From the NCBI RefSeq assembly GCF_947507565.1, contig NC_089175.1, positions 5,259,733 through 5,323,732 of the forward strand: DNA of 64,000 nucleotides, in the 5' to 3' direction. Position numbers and translations under genes: made by a program. Origin of the DNA: Oscarella lobularis (Eukaryota > Porifera > Homoscleromorpha > Homosclerophorida > Oscarellidae). This document shows, one piece after another, positions 31,518-42,479 of this stretch. The notes beneath the pieces are model-generated. The model saw only the letters and a list, made by a program, of their open reading frames with translations. It was not told the origin of the DNA and did no database searches. Position 1 is the first letter of the stretch. The number at the start of each line of letters is the position of its first letter.

Positions 31518-31941
31518 AGCAGTGACGAGTACAAGCGACGTAAGGGCTTTCCACGAAAGAAATTCTACATCAAACGGCTAAGAAAAATCCACAAGCCACG
31601 TGGGAATTAAGCCCGGCTTTTTTAAAAGCCGAAAATCAAAGCAAAGAAAGAAGGCCCTTTTTATCATTTAGAGTGCTTCTTTCGCTTAAACAGTCAACTT
31701 CACAGGTAAGTATGACCGCAATGGCAATACACTATAGTGTATGCAGTGCACGCGACAGCGCGATTTTGCCATTGTGATGCAAGTTTCGTTCGAGAGGGTC
31801 CCGCTCTAAATCCGCCCATGACCTAGTGATTAATAACTTATCTTCTCGTTTTTATCAAAGAAAACAGTCGAAATCCTTCGCTAGAGGGCCAAATCGGCTC
31901 GATTTAGGAACATTCTACGCCGCGTAAAAGCCCTAGCGACG
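31518..31941. other. 3' flank of the transposon gene
   Basis: No further coding frame recognised. It extends from the gene stop to the right TIR. Confidence 0.4.
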
Positions 31942-31974
31942 GAGCATGCGCGTTTGGAAGTCCGTCCTGCCCAT

Positions 31975-31980
<6 letters not shown>

Positions 31981-32009
<29 letters not shown>

Positions 32010-32095
32010 CTTCCGGCCCTAAGATCACGTTTGAGAGAGCCTCCCTCCGCCGTTATACGGGCTCCACCCGTACAACTCTTGTGGTCGGCTCCATA
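31981..32095 (+). repeat. B-type host repeat, right half
   Basis: CAGACA microsatellite, then ACTTCCGGCCCTAAGATCAC, and the TACGGGCTCCACCCGTA hairpin and GGTCGGCTCCA tail. It is the continuation of the repeat interrupted at 27436. Confidence 0.8.
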
Positions 32096-33059
32096 AAACC
32101 TAATTATACATATGTATATGGTGACGTTAATTTTCCCTTGAAGGTTTCTCACGAAAATTGGTCCTGATAACGTAGTAGTCCTTGCGGGACTCCGATTGAC
32201 CTAAAACTGACAGAATGCCAAAAGGGCGAAAGACGGAATTTTTATGGAAAAAACCACGATCACGTCGAAGTGACGAAAACGACGGGAGGATTGTTCCCTG
32301 TTTCAATTTCTTATTGATTTTTATTAATCTCGTCGATTTGACCGGAAGTGAAAGAGTCGCGCATTTCGTTGCCCATTTCTCCGAAAGAAGCGACAATCTC
32401 TGAAGATGGCGCGGTGCATTGCTTACTACCGCATGTTTACGTATCGCGTCAGTCACCTTAGCTGAACTGGGCAGTAATGCAAAGAGCTGAAGACGTCTTG
32501 TACAAATACATACCATATAAAGATTTACCCAATTTCCTACAGTACATTGCAAAAATTTGGCGCTAATTGTTTTGGTGATCACTATAATCCTCCTCAATTC
32601 TCCGAACCTATTTTTACGCGCTAGAAGGAGGAAGAGCGGGCAAGGCGTGGGAGAGTGCTGGTAGTGAGTGCAAACTAGCTAGCATGGTGCAAAGTCGTGA
32701 GGAACACGTGGGGGATGAGTCGGAGCGTGATTGCTTTGCACGCGCGGAGGCTCAAAGCCACGTGTCTAGCACGGCTTTTTTCATGCTAGCCAGACTAACA
32801 ATTGCGCGTACTGACGCCTTCGTAGCTTTCCCCATAAGGAAGGAGGTAAACCTCGAAAAATTACGTGAGAGAAGCGCTGGCGATCGAGAAGTTGCGTTTG
32901 CGACGCTACGCATTAAATATGACGGACTGAGCTTCCCGAGCGTTGAAAACTAAGTCGCTTCATCGCTAAAGCGCTTTTCGCAAGCCCTGAAATTAATCTG
33001 AAGCGCATTAAACAATCACGTGGCCTTCATTGTCTTCATAGCTATACGTATAAGAAGCA
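32096..33059. other. Intergenic region, no recognised gene
   Basis: Contains open frames of 156 codons (minus, 32127-32597) and 89 codons (plus, 32684-32953) that I cannot match to any family. They have no convincing splice partners. Probably intergenic, with the MFS promoter at its right end. Confidence 0.4.
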
Positions 33060-35048
33060 ATGCATAATTGGCCGAAGTACGACAGAAATAGCAGATGGCC
33101 GCCGATAATCGTTGTCCTGGCCGGTGCAACATTGCATTTGACTTTTGGAACGTTGTATACCTTTGGTTAGAAATATGGAACAAAGTCTACACTTCTAGTT
33201 CTTCTAATACAGGAAACATGAGCCCATATATAGTTTCTTACATACGACAAAACGGTCACCCAACATCAACAACTGCTGAAGTAAAAATTGAATCTCCTTA
33301 ATTCTGATTAAAAACGTGTTTATTTAGACTGTCACGTGGATTTTTGCTTTAGCAGTATTGGGTCAGAGCCTTTCAATGTATTTTGGCGGAGTGATTGAGC
33401 TTAAGTTGGGAACCCGGCTTACAGCACTCCTAGGATCATTGATGATGAGGTGAATGAAAGTGAATTCGCTATGAATACTGAACAACGATTTTTAGCGCGG
33501 GTGTTGCTCTGAGCTACTTTACAATAGCCTCATTCTGGTTCTTACTAATAACATACGGCTTTTTGTTTGGCTTTGGTGTGGGCATTGCTTATCCCATTCC
33601 AATGGCCTGTGCAATTCGGGTAGGGAGTGTTGAAAATGTGGTTCTAAAAAGCTGATAAATTTTATAGTGGCTTCCTAAGCAAAGAGGCTTTGCCACCGGC
33701 TTTATCGTAGCTGGTTTTGGTCTAGGTGCTTTTATTTTTAATCAGGTCCAAACGGCCTTTATTAATCCAAACGGCATAGAACCGGCAGGAGATGCTGATG
33801 AAACTGAAAGGTACCTCTAGAAAATTTGTGCTATCCTTCATGACTTTCTAACCCTTTAGATATTTTGAGGATCCCGAAGTTTTGAAGAAAACAAAGCAAT
33901 GTTTTCTTTTCCTTGCGGCGCTTTATGCGATTTTGCAAGTGATCAGCGCTTTTTTCTTAGTTAATCCTAAGTCTCATAACGTGACGGAAGAATCGCATAG
34001 CAGTAGGGAGATGACATCGATTACCTTATCTAAGAATCCTCCCAAGGCCGACAAAGTTTCAAGCTTAGTTCTACAAAGTAAATCAAAAGCGTCGAACACG
34101 TCTATCAAGATTGAACGCGAAAAGCCAGTCCATTTTAAACCAAAGCAGCTATTATTTCAGAAAAATTTCTACCTATTATGGGTCATGTTTCTTTTCTCGG
34201 GACAAGGCGTTGTAACAGTATCAACTCTCTATAAAGCGTACGGATTCGGATTCATAACGAGCGACCGGTTCTTGGCTGTTACTGGGGCAATTGGTTCTCT
34301 TTCAAACGCTCTTGGCCGAATACTATGGAGCTCTCTGGCGGATAGACTTTCTTTTAGGGTTTGTTGTACCCGAGTAAAGCTATCAATCAAAAATTTATTG
34401 TTACCCCGTATTTAGTTAACAGCGATGGCTATGATGACTATGATGACGGCTTTGCTTTTGAGTTTCAGTGCCACGTCCTTAGTCGGAAAAGAAATGTTTC
34501 TTACTTGGATCATTTTGTTATTTTTTTGCATTGGTGGCGTCTATTCACTTTTTCCTATAGCGACCGTGAGGCACGTATTTTGCGCGTTTCTCCTAAGTAT
34601 GGTCGCACCGATGTATAATTGTTTTTACAGAGCTTTCGGATCCAAGTACTTTGCCTCTAACTACGGTCTTGTCTTCAGTAGTCAGGTAGAGCGAGCAAAC
34701 GATTTTTTCATCTGTTCTACGAGAATTTTCTGTAGGCTATTGGGGCTCTCGTAGGAGCTTTTGTGCCAACTATTTTAGCCAAATCTCTTGGCTACATTGG
34801 TGTATGGTATATCTCTGCTGGTCTCGTCTACATAGGTATAGTCTCTGTTGACTGTCAGCACGCACAAGATGTTTATCTGTGTTTCCGCATTAGCTGTTCT
34901 TGTGACTTACTGCTGCTCCATGCGAGTTCCTGAACAATCTTTAGAAAAGACAATAGACGCTGCTCATTTTCCGCGACAAGCCTCCTCTACGCGTCTCGGA
35001 CTCACTGTTAGGGGCAGTCCGTCTCTTTTTGTCAAAACGTCCGTCTAA
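33060..35048 (+). CDS. Major facilitator transporter, OFA/monocarboxylate-like
   Basis: Ten exons, 508 aa: 33060-33165, 33213-33280, 33328-33449, 33496-33619, 33668-33810, 33860-34358, 34416-34570, 34631-34685, 34736-34835, 34894-35048. Start chosen as the first in-frame ATG before the first membrane helix (WPPIIVVLAGATLHLTFGTL). Features are those of the oxalate/formate-antiporter-like MFS branch: YTFGNMSPYI, YGFLFGFGVGIAYPIPM, the RWLPKQRGFATG loop, FNPNG-like extracellular loop, and a second half with GAIGSLSNALGRILWSSLADRL and TVRAFGSKYFASNYG. Twelve membrane spans are expected, with a hydrophilic loop (about residues 225-280) between halves. Probable plasma-membrane or organelle organic-anion transporter; substrate unknown. 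Intron 7 appears to use GC-AG. Confidence 0.85.
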
Positions 35049-35360
35049 CCGAGTGCCCTTATAATTCAGCTAAAACCTACAGTGTCAAGTTCTACTCTTA
35101 TAAAACAAAACTGGTAAACTCACCGGTGCTTGCCCTCATGCGCACCCGGGTTGACTCAGTTACCGTACGCACATAAATCCTACTGTATGGCGTTTTAGTT
35201 TCTACATCACTTTGTAACACAAACTATTGAATATATATGGATTGTGCAAGATTCGGGGCGGGGTAGCCGCTTCGCAAAGTCCCGGCTAACAACTTCTGTA
35301 GAACTTTTCTGCTTTAGCTGTTCTTGTCTGTCCAGTTTCTATCGGCGACGAGTGATTGGA

Positions 35361-38300
35361 ATGGCACACACGCCGACATCAACGTGTCACTTGTCCGTCG
35401 AAGGCATGACGTGCTCGTCGTGCACCAAGGCAATCGTTTCAGCTCTATCCGACGTCAAAGGGGTGACAAATGTGATAGTATCGCTCGAAACGGCAAGTGC
35501 TTCAATTTCACACGACCAAGCCGCTATCCAGCCGGAAAAAATTCGAGAAGTGATCGAAGACTGCGGTTTCGAGGTGCGAATCGTCGAAACAGTAACGAAT
35601 CACCAATCGACGTACGACATCGACGGCATGGTTTGCGAATCGTGCGTGAAAAGCATAGCGGCGGCCCTCGACGACGAAGCAGGTGTCGTCGAGTGTCACG
35701 TGTCTCTCGCCAACAAATCAGCGCTTGTCGTCTTCGATCCCGGTCGAGTCGACTCCGATCGCATACGAAACGTAATCGAAGATGCCGGGTTCGAAGCGAA
35801 AGAGTCTTCGATTGTCGGTGACGTCAAGAGGAGCGCGGAGGCGTTGAATGACCACTCGGACTCCATGGTTACAGTTCCGGTCCGTGCTGCCACTAAACGC
35901 GTTCGCTTCGCCGATGTTTCTCTGAGTGAAATTGACGCCGATGACTGTCCAAGAGAGGCGGAGTCGTTGGAATTGACGGTACAGTTGAGTTTGGACGACG
36001 TCCATATGGCTCTAAGTACTGTATTGCTTTTCGTTAGATTATTGGCATGTCCTGTGCCTCTTGTGTAAATTTGATCGAGCGAACTTTGAAGAAGAAAAGT
36101 GGGGTGACTAAAGCTTCTGTTGCATTAGCAACGAGCACGGGAAAGTTTGAATTTGACTCAAACAAAATCAAGTCGAAAGAAATAGTATCTGCAATAAATG
36201 TGCGGGGGGGGGGGGGGGGGGGGGGATTTTAGGAGACGATGAGAATGAGCTCTTTTTAGGATTTAGGTTTTCGAGCGTCATTAGCAACAGAAGTCCTTCA
36301 GAAGTCAGCAAAAGAGCGCTTGACTCATTCAGCTGAAATAAAAAAGTCAGTCGTCTTTTTTTTCCAAACTAGTGATTTTATTTAATTAAATTATAGGTGG
36401 AAACGGGCCTTTTTTATGTCCTTTCTATTTACTCTTCCTACTCTACTCGTTTCTATCCTGTTAAAAAATCATTGCAAGCCTGTGCTCATCATCAATGGCT
36501 TATCTCTTCACAATTTCTTTTTATTTCTTTTGTGTACAACAGTTCAGGTCATGAAACGTGCCTCTTTTTTTCTCATGAAGTCATGGTTTTTTATAGATAT
36601 TCTCTGGTCGATACTTTTACGTGTCCGCCTTCAAATCTCTGCGACACGGTGCGGCTAATATGGACGTGCTCATTGCAATGGCAACTACTACAGCATATGT
36701 TTACTCCGTAAATCGATTATTAATTAATTATTTAATGCATTTTCTTGATTGGAAATGGGACCCTTCCCTGCTGTGCCTGCTCAGACTCTTCGCTGCTGTA
36801 AAGCGTTTCTATCCAATCAAGAAAATGCCATGTTCTACTAATAAGAAAGCACTTGCTGTACTTTAGGTCGTTATTGTTTTGTACGCCATGAGCGTTCAGA
36901 AGCCACTTAGTCCTGTGACCTTTTTTGAAACGCCTGCAATGCTCTTCTCTTTTGTCTCATTTGGTCGATGGCTTGAACACATAGCGAAAGTAAGTTGTAT
37001 GATCTCGCTTCTGGTGAATTGTCACAACACTTTCCTCATTTTCAAGAGCAAAACGTCGGCTGCTCTAACAAAGCTCATGGAATTGCAAGCTACTGAAGCA
37101 GCTGTTGTTACCATAAGTGCAGACAACGAAATACTAAGGTGATTGATTGATTGATTGATTGATTAATTAATTCTGACAAAATATGGCGCCAAACCTAAAG
37201 TAGTCTTTTGCATTTCTTTGAATAGTGATTGAGTTCCTCGAAAGTGCACGTTTATACGTAGAAGAATCTATGGGTTTTTTGTTTAGTGAAAAAGTGGTCA
37301 GTGTTGACCACCTGAGGGAAGACGACATCTTGAAAGTCATTCCAGGTGACAAGGTTCCCGTTGATGGAATTGTTATTCACGGTTCATCGAGCGTGGACGA
37401 ATCTATGATAACCGGCGAGTCAATGCCTGTAGCAAAGGCGACAGGCAATCGCGTGATTGGAGCAACAATGAACCTTGACGGAATGTTTCTGATGAGAGCC
37501 ACGCAGGTGGGCGGCAAGACGATGCTCTCGCAGATTTTTCGGCTTATTGAAGAAGCTCAGATATCAAAGGTTTGGTCATTTTTTTGCTCAACGTTACTCA
37601 GACTTTCTCCTTCCCCTAGGCGCCTATACAAAGGTATGCGGATAAAATTGCTGGATATTTTGTGCCAGGAATTGTCACGCTTTCTCTCATCGCATTTACT
37701 GTTTGGGTTCTTATTGGCAGAGCCAATCACGGCGTCATTAGCCACATGGTACGGTAGGACCTTTCTCTACGGCTTGTTGGCCACCCTAGGGTAAATTTGT
37801 AAGGCGTTGTCTTTATACAAAGCCCTAGGGCTCCGCATGCATAGAAAGTTTTCCCTGTTTGCCCGCTTTAATGAATTTTTACATGCACTTTCTTATAAAC
37901 GCGCCTCCTTTTTAGGTACCGAACTGCACCAAGCAATTGTTCAATGGCACCTACCATTCGAGTGATGTCGCTTTTGTTCAAATTGCCTTTCTCGTCGCTA
38001 TATCAGTTCTTTGCATGGCCTGCCCTTGCGCGCTCGGTCTCGCAACCCCGACTGCAGTTATGGTCGGCACAGGAGTGGGTGCTCAAAACGGAATTCTCAT
38101 CAAGGGCGGCGAAGCGCTTGAAACGCTGCACAAAGTCAAAGCGATCGTTTTTGATAAAACGGGTACGTTGACTCTCGGCAAAGCGCGCGTCTCCCACTGT
38201 CGGATGTTTGTGGATGGCGTCGTTTGCTCGAAGAGCATTGCCGTGGCTGCGGCGGCGACGGCCGAGCAAAACAGCGAACATCCGGTTGCATCGGCCATAG

Positions 38301-39535
38301 TGGACTATGGCAAGGAGTTGTTGCGTTGCAATGCATTTGGAGTGGGAAGAGATTTTCGTGCGGAACCTGGACTGGGGATTAGTTGCTGTGTCAGCCAATT
38401 GAAACGCGTCGTCGTGATGAATCGGCGGAGTTCGTCGCCAGCGTCACCGGTAAATGGAAAACTCATAGAAGGTAAAGTTTACGGGGGGATAGAGTTCCAA
38501 GTGTACGAAGGAGAACGTTTTTTGTGTGTGAGTAGTTGCTGGAGATCATGATGTTTTTGTTGGAAATCGAACTTACATGACACGGAAGGGGGTGGAGGTT
38601 ACTGCTGAAGTGAGCTCCATTATGAAAGGATTTGAAGAGGATGGAAATACCGTTGTCCTCATTGCAATTGACAGTACGTGCATCTTGCCTTTTTTTTCCG
38701 TTGAGAGAATTTTTGCTTAGATCTGCTTGTGGGAATGCTTGCTGTGAGTGATAGCGTGAAGCCGGAAGCGGGAGAAGTCGTCGACGTATTGCATTCCATG
38801 GGCATCAAAGTCGCAATGCTGACGGGCGATAACGAGAGAACGGCAAAAGCAATAGCAGAAGAGGTATGGCTATGGCCGCAAAGTAGAGCTAGTTTCGTGT
38901 GTGAAACCCTACCTACCTACCTACCTACATATGTATCTACTATACAATTTCTGTTACCCCCGTGTAGACTCTGCGCAGTTCTCTCGTGTCTTTTGCCCCA
39001 GTTTTGCTAGCACCGCCGGTATTCATTAATTCATTAGGTCGGGATTTCAAACGTTTATGCTGGCGTTCTTCCTGGCGAAAAAGCGTCTCGAATCAAGCAT
39101 CTTCAACGCGCCCATGGCGTTGTAGCAATGGTTGGAGACGGAATCAACGACTCGCCCGCTCTCGCCCAGTCAGACGTCGGCATTGCGATAGGCAGAGGCT
39201 CGGACATCGCAATCGAAGCCGCCGGAGTCGTTTTAGTTCGAGTAAGATTCTGCACACGTTCCCAAATTTCGTATCCTCACTCATTGGCGCAGAACGATCT
39301 CATGGACGTCGTCGTAGCAATGGACTTATCACGGAAGACGGTCAAACGAATTTATTTCAACTTCATCTGGGCCACAATTTATAACATTGTTGGAATTCCA
39401 ATAGCAGCAGGCGTATTAATTCCCGTAGGCGTGTCCCTCCAACCGTGGATGGCCTCCGCGGCAATGGCCGTCTCGTCCGTTTCTGTCGTCGCCTCGTCGC
39501 TTCTGCTAAAGCTGTGCGGTTACGTCACTATTTGA
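35361..39535 (+). CDS. ATP7: Copper-transporting P1B-type ATPase (ATP7-like)
   Basis: Fourteen exons, 1009 aa: 35361-35978, 36038-36199, 36260-36345, 36397-36547, 36597-36707, 36867-36989, 37047-37138, 37287-37569, 37620-37748, 37916-38471, 38545-38673, 38721-38863, 39038-39241, 39293-39535. Three N-terminal heavy-metal domains (GMTCSSC, GMVCESC, GMSCASC), against six in vertebrate ATP7A/B. Then come paired helices, the actuator TGES, the membrane CPC ([13 protein letters not shown]), the phosphorylation site DKTGTLT, the SEHP loop, TGDN, and the hinge [12 protein letters not shown]. All catalytic residues are intact. It should export Cu(I) across the Golgi or plasma membrane and load cuproenzymes. 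The start is the first Met before the first metal domain; an upstream in-frame extension to 35244 exists but is Cys/Ser-rich and probably untranslated. Confidence 0.93.
36204..36225 (+). repeat. G22 homopolymer next to a splice donor
   Basis: A run of 22 G bases starts three bases after the GT of intron 2 of the ATP7-like gene (exon end 36199). The intron is only 60 bp. Confidence 0.85.
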
Positions 39536-39894
39536 TCTAATTTTCTATCTCTAATTTCTTGGTGTCATAGCTATAGAAGGCCAGATCCGTCACTGCGTTT
39601 GCGCATTGGTGACGGCATCAAAATGAAATTACGACGGCTTGCCGCCCCTCGGGGATACACCGCACTCACTCTCGAGGATTCCTTGTGATGCTAGAAAGCG
39701 GCAAGCTAAATTTGGACTGTACACGCTAAGATGACTATGTAAATTAAATTGTTACTGTAAGGGCCGGGGATTTCCGTCGGGAATTTCCGCCCTGCCCCAA
39801 AACACGGATATCAGAATAGACAAACATACGGGCTGTATTTGGCTCTAATTTGGCTTGGCTTTGTTCCCTCGTCATTTTCGTCCTTGCGCTTTGA
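39536..39894. other. Intergenic region between ATP7-like and the first PH-ZU5 gene
   Basis: No gene recognised. It should hold the ATP7 3' UTR and the promoter of the next gene. Confidence 0.4.
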
Positions 39895-42052
39895 ATGGCG
39901 GTCGCATCGCGGAGCCAGTACGGTGCTCGACTCAAGGAGGGCCAAGTGATGAAGTTTCCGCCGATGGATCAAGCGAGGCGCCGGCGGGTACGTGAAAATT
40001 CTCACTCGCGCAAGAAGAAACCGCAGAGAGCACGCGCATTCGCTCTGCGTAGAACCTGAAGAAGCGCTGGATCATCTTGTGGGAATCCTGTCACGTGTCA
40101 TACTACGCCGACAGCGGCGCCGAAACGTGCCGTGGCGTAATCAACTTGGCCCAGTGCGAGCGCGTCGAGCCTGATTTCAAGCACTTTCTCGTCACGTCGA
40201 CGGAAAGCGCTTTCGCGCTCCACTGCAAGGATAGCAGCGGCAAGGAGCGCACCTACGCTTTCATCGTCGGCACAAACGCCGACGACGCGATGCATCAATG
40301 GGCCGATGAGATAGAACGCAAAAGAAAACGTAAGACTGCCTTCTGGTATGCGCCGGAAGTGGAATGCGAGGGCGTGGTTATTAAAATGATTTGTATCTTT
40401 TAGACGTCCAAGGCGAACCCGAATTCGTTCGACGCTACTCGCAACACGGCGAAGCTCTCTACGCGTCGATCAAAAGAACGAAGAAGAAAGTCGAGTCTCG
40501 TCCACTTCCGGAACTCCCGCCGCCTTTGAGTCCTCGCAAGGCAGCGATGACGATGGCCGGCGCCGATTTGCGTCCCGAGGTTTCTCATCGACCGACCGCA
40601 TCGCCGATGCCTGCAAAGGGCTTCTCGCTGCCGCGACATCTTCCTTCGCGATCGTGGGCGGGATCGTTCGAAGAGGATGAGGACGCTCGCCGCTCGGCCA
40701 GTCCGCAGGTGCCCAAGCCGCATCGCAAATTGTCGAGAGGGTGGGAGAGCGCTCTGAACATGACCCCTCTTCTCTCGCCGCCGCCGGTCACGATGCCGAG
40801 AAGAACGAGCGGAGAGTTGACGGATGACGATCCTGAAAGGCTCCGCCGCACCTCGGCTACCGCCAACGAAGACAAGTCATTGTATGCGGATATGAGCGGC
40901 GTTCTGAGCACCAAGATCTGCGAAGAGGAAGGTCCGTATGCAGATATGGGTAGCAGGCGCAAGCTGTCATCGAGGGCGGCATCAGTGAATGACGAGGATC
41001 TTTATACGGATATGAGCGGCGGCGTTTTAAGTCAGCGCTCGCGTCGCGGTTCTCGTCTTCTTCTGCCGTCGGTTGCGTCCGGACGCGAGCTCTTTGACGG
41101 CGTTGGCGGATCGGTCAACGCCGGCAGCGTGTCGCTCTTCGTGCCGCCGAACACTGTCGCCAAAGAGACGACGTTCGCCATCGACATTTATTTTGATTCA
41201 AGTGTTATGCCGCCGATCCACTCTGCGGCAGACGATATCGACGACGTCAACGAAGTCATCTTGAGTCCCGTTGTCTTTGTGGAGCCCCACGATCAACAGT
41301 TAAACGGGACGGTATTTCTCCGTCTTCCCCACGCTGCGCCGTCGCTTGCCGGCTGGTCTCTTCACGTGCTTCGCTGCAACGCCAGTGCAAATGACTTCCC
41401 TTCAAAGTGGGAAGTGTTTGCGACGTATCCGGCGTCGAACAGCAGCGGCAGAGGAAGTTTCTCCGATCCCCAAAACGGTTTAATTGGTTTGAATCATTGC
41501 TGCTGGTTGTGCATCAAGGGACTAGCCGATCCTCGTCTCGATCCCGAGCTCGCTTTACGCGTCGTTCTCTATGGGAAACCGCTCGTAGCGAACGGCTCGA
41601 ATTGGGTGGTGAACGTGCTTGCGTTTCGCGATAGCGGCGACGCCGACGGCAAGTTACGCGTTCAGGCAAAAGTCGGTAGCGACTCCTACATACTGGCGTC
41701 GAGTCGCGTACCACTTCCGCACGGTGCTCGCGTCGCATTCGTCCTGCACGATCCGAGTGGCACGTGGGCCTGCGGACGATCGGCGTCGACGACGCGTCGC
41801 GTTGTCGACGGATCAACATTTTGGACGGGATTGTTTGAGGAAGAGGTGTCGTACAAGTTCGATTTTGTCGCTCTCAACCGGGGCGACGACGTCAACGAAT
41901 TCACTTGCCAGTGCGAAGTCGAAGTTAAAAAGGTCGGTGATGACGACGACGACGGCGAGGCGGATTTTTCCACGTCGTTGCAAGTGAGAGAGCCGCTCGG
42001 TGAAACGGGCCCGCTTACGCCGCCCGTGTCACCTCAGTCGTATTTCGTCTAA
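39895..42052 (+). CDS. PH-ZU5-UPA adaptor-like protein 1, with YxxM motifs
   Basis: Three exons (39895-39987, 40053-40329, 40404-42052), 672 aa. Residues about 12-123 form a PH domain (LKEGQVMKFPPM, KKRWIILWES, YYADSG, ending in DDAMHQWADEIERK). A Pro-rich linker (SRPLPELPPPLSP) and a Ser/Arg-rich region follow. YADM, YADM and YTDM occur at about residues 283-326; each fits the YxxM consensus for PI3-kinase SH2 binding. From about 355 a ZU5 domain (GGSVNAGSVSLFVPPNTV) and then a UPA-like domain (LALRVVLYGKPLVANGSNW) follow. No ankyrin repeats or death domain are present. Likely a membrane-recruited intracellular signalling adaptor; function inferred from domains only. First of three tandem paralogues. 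Confidence 0.8.
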
Positions 42053-42479
42053 GGCGGAAGGTCAGCGAGCGAACGATGCGCACTCTCTTTTGCGTTTGCA
42101 ATATCTCGGACTTTAGCTTTAGCATGCAGGAGCTTGTACAAACTGGACTTGCGTTTTAGGACTGCAGCAGGTGTGCAGTTGATTTAGTGACCGGTCTGTC
42201 TTCCGCAGTCCATGCGTTACCCCCGTGCATTAGACTTTTTAGACTTGACGTGGGCGGTAAGTGCTCGCTGGTGCATTTACTCGAGCTGTAGGCTATTTAT
42301 ATGAGCCTGTGCAAACACATCTACCCCTGGCACGATGACTCTGCATGAACGCCTCCGCGGTAGAATGGCGTTTCATCGAGGTCAACGAAAGAGGCGGTGC
42401 ATGCGCTGATTAATGGAAATGCAGTGGTGCAGTCATTAGCCACAAACAACTAAGACATACCGGCAGAGTTTAGTCAGCT
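42053..42479. other. Intergenic spacer
   Basis: No gene recognised between the first and second PH-ZU5 paralogues. Confidence 0.4.

Larger units (their letters stand above)
27437..31971 (+). mobile_element. 4.5-kb TIR transposon with 9-bp TSD carrying an 11-exon gene
   Basis: Ends read inward are GGCAGGACAGGACGGACTTC on the left and GGCAGGACGGACTTCCAAAC on the right, followed on both sides by CGCGCATGCTC. The left copy has a 5-bp AGGAC duplication. CATACAGAC flanks both sides exactly (27428-27436 and 31972-31980). The sequence outside left and right together rebuilds an otherwise continuous B-type repeat, so the insertion is proven by an interrupted paralogue. The only substantial gene inside is the 11-exon gene at 27875-31517, the candidate transposase. 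Confidence 0.85.

Noticed and set aside
32127-32953. Two open frames (156 and 89 codons) as genes
   Set aside because: No homology, no clear start context, and they lie next to transposon debris.
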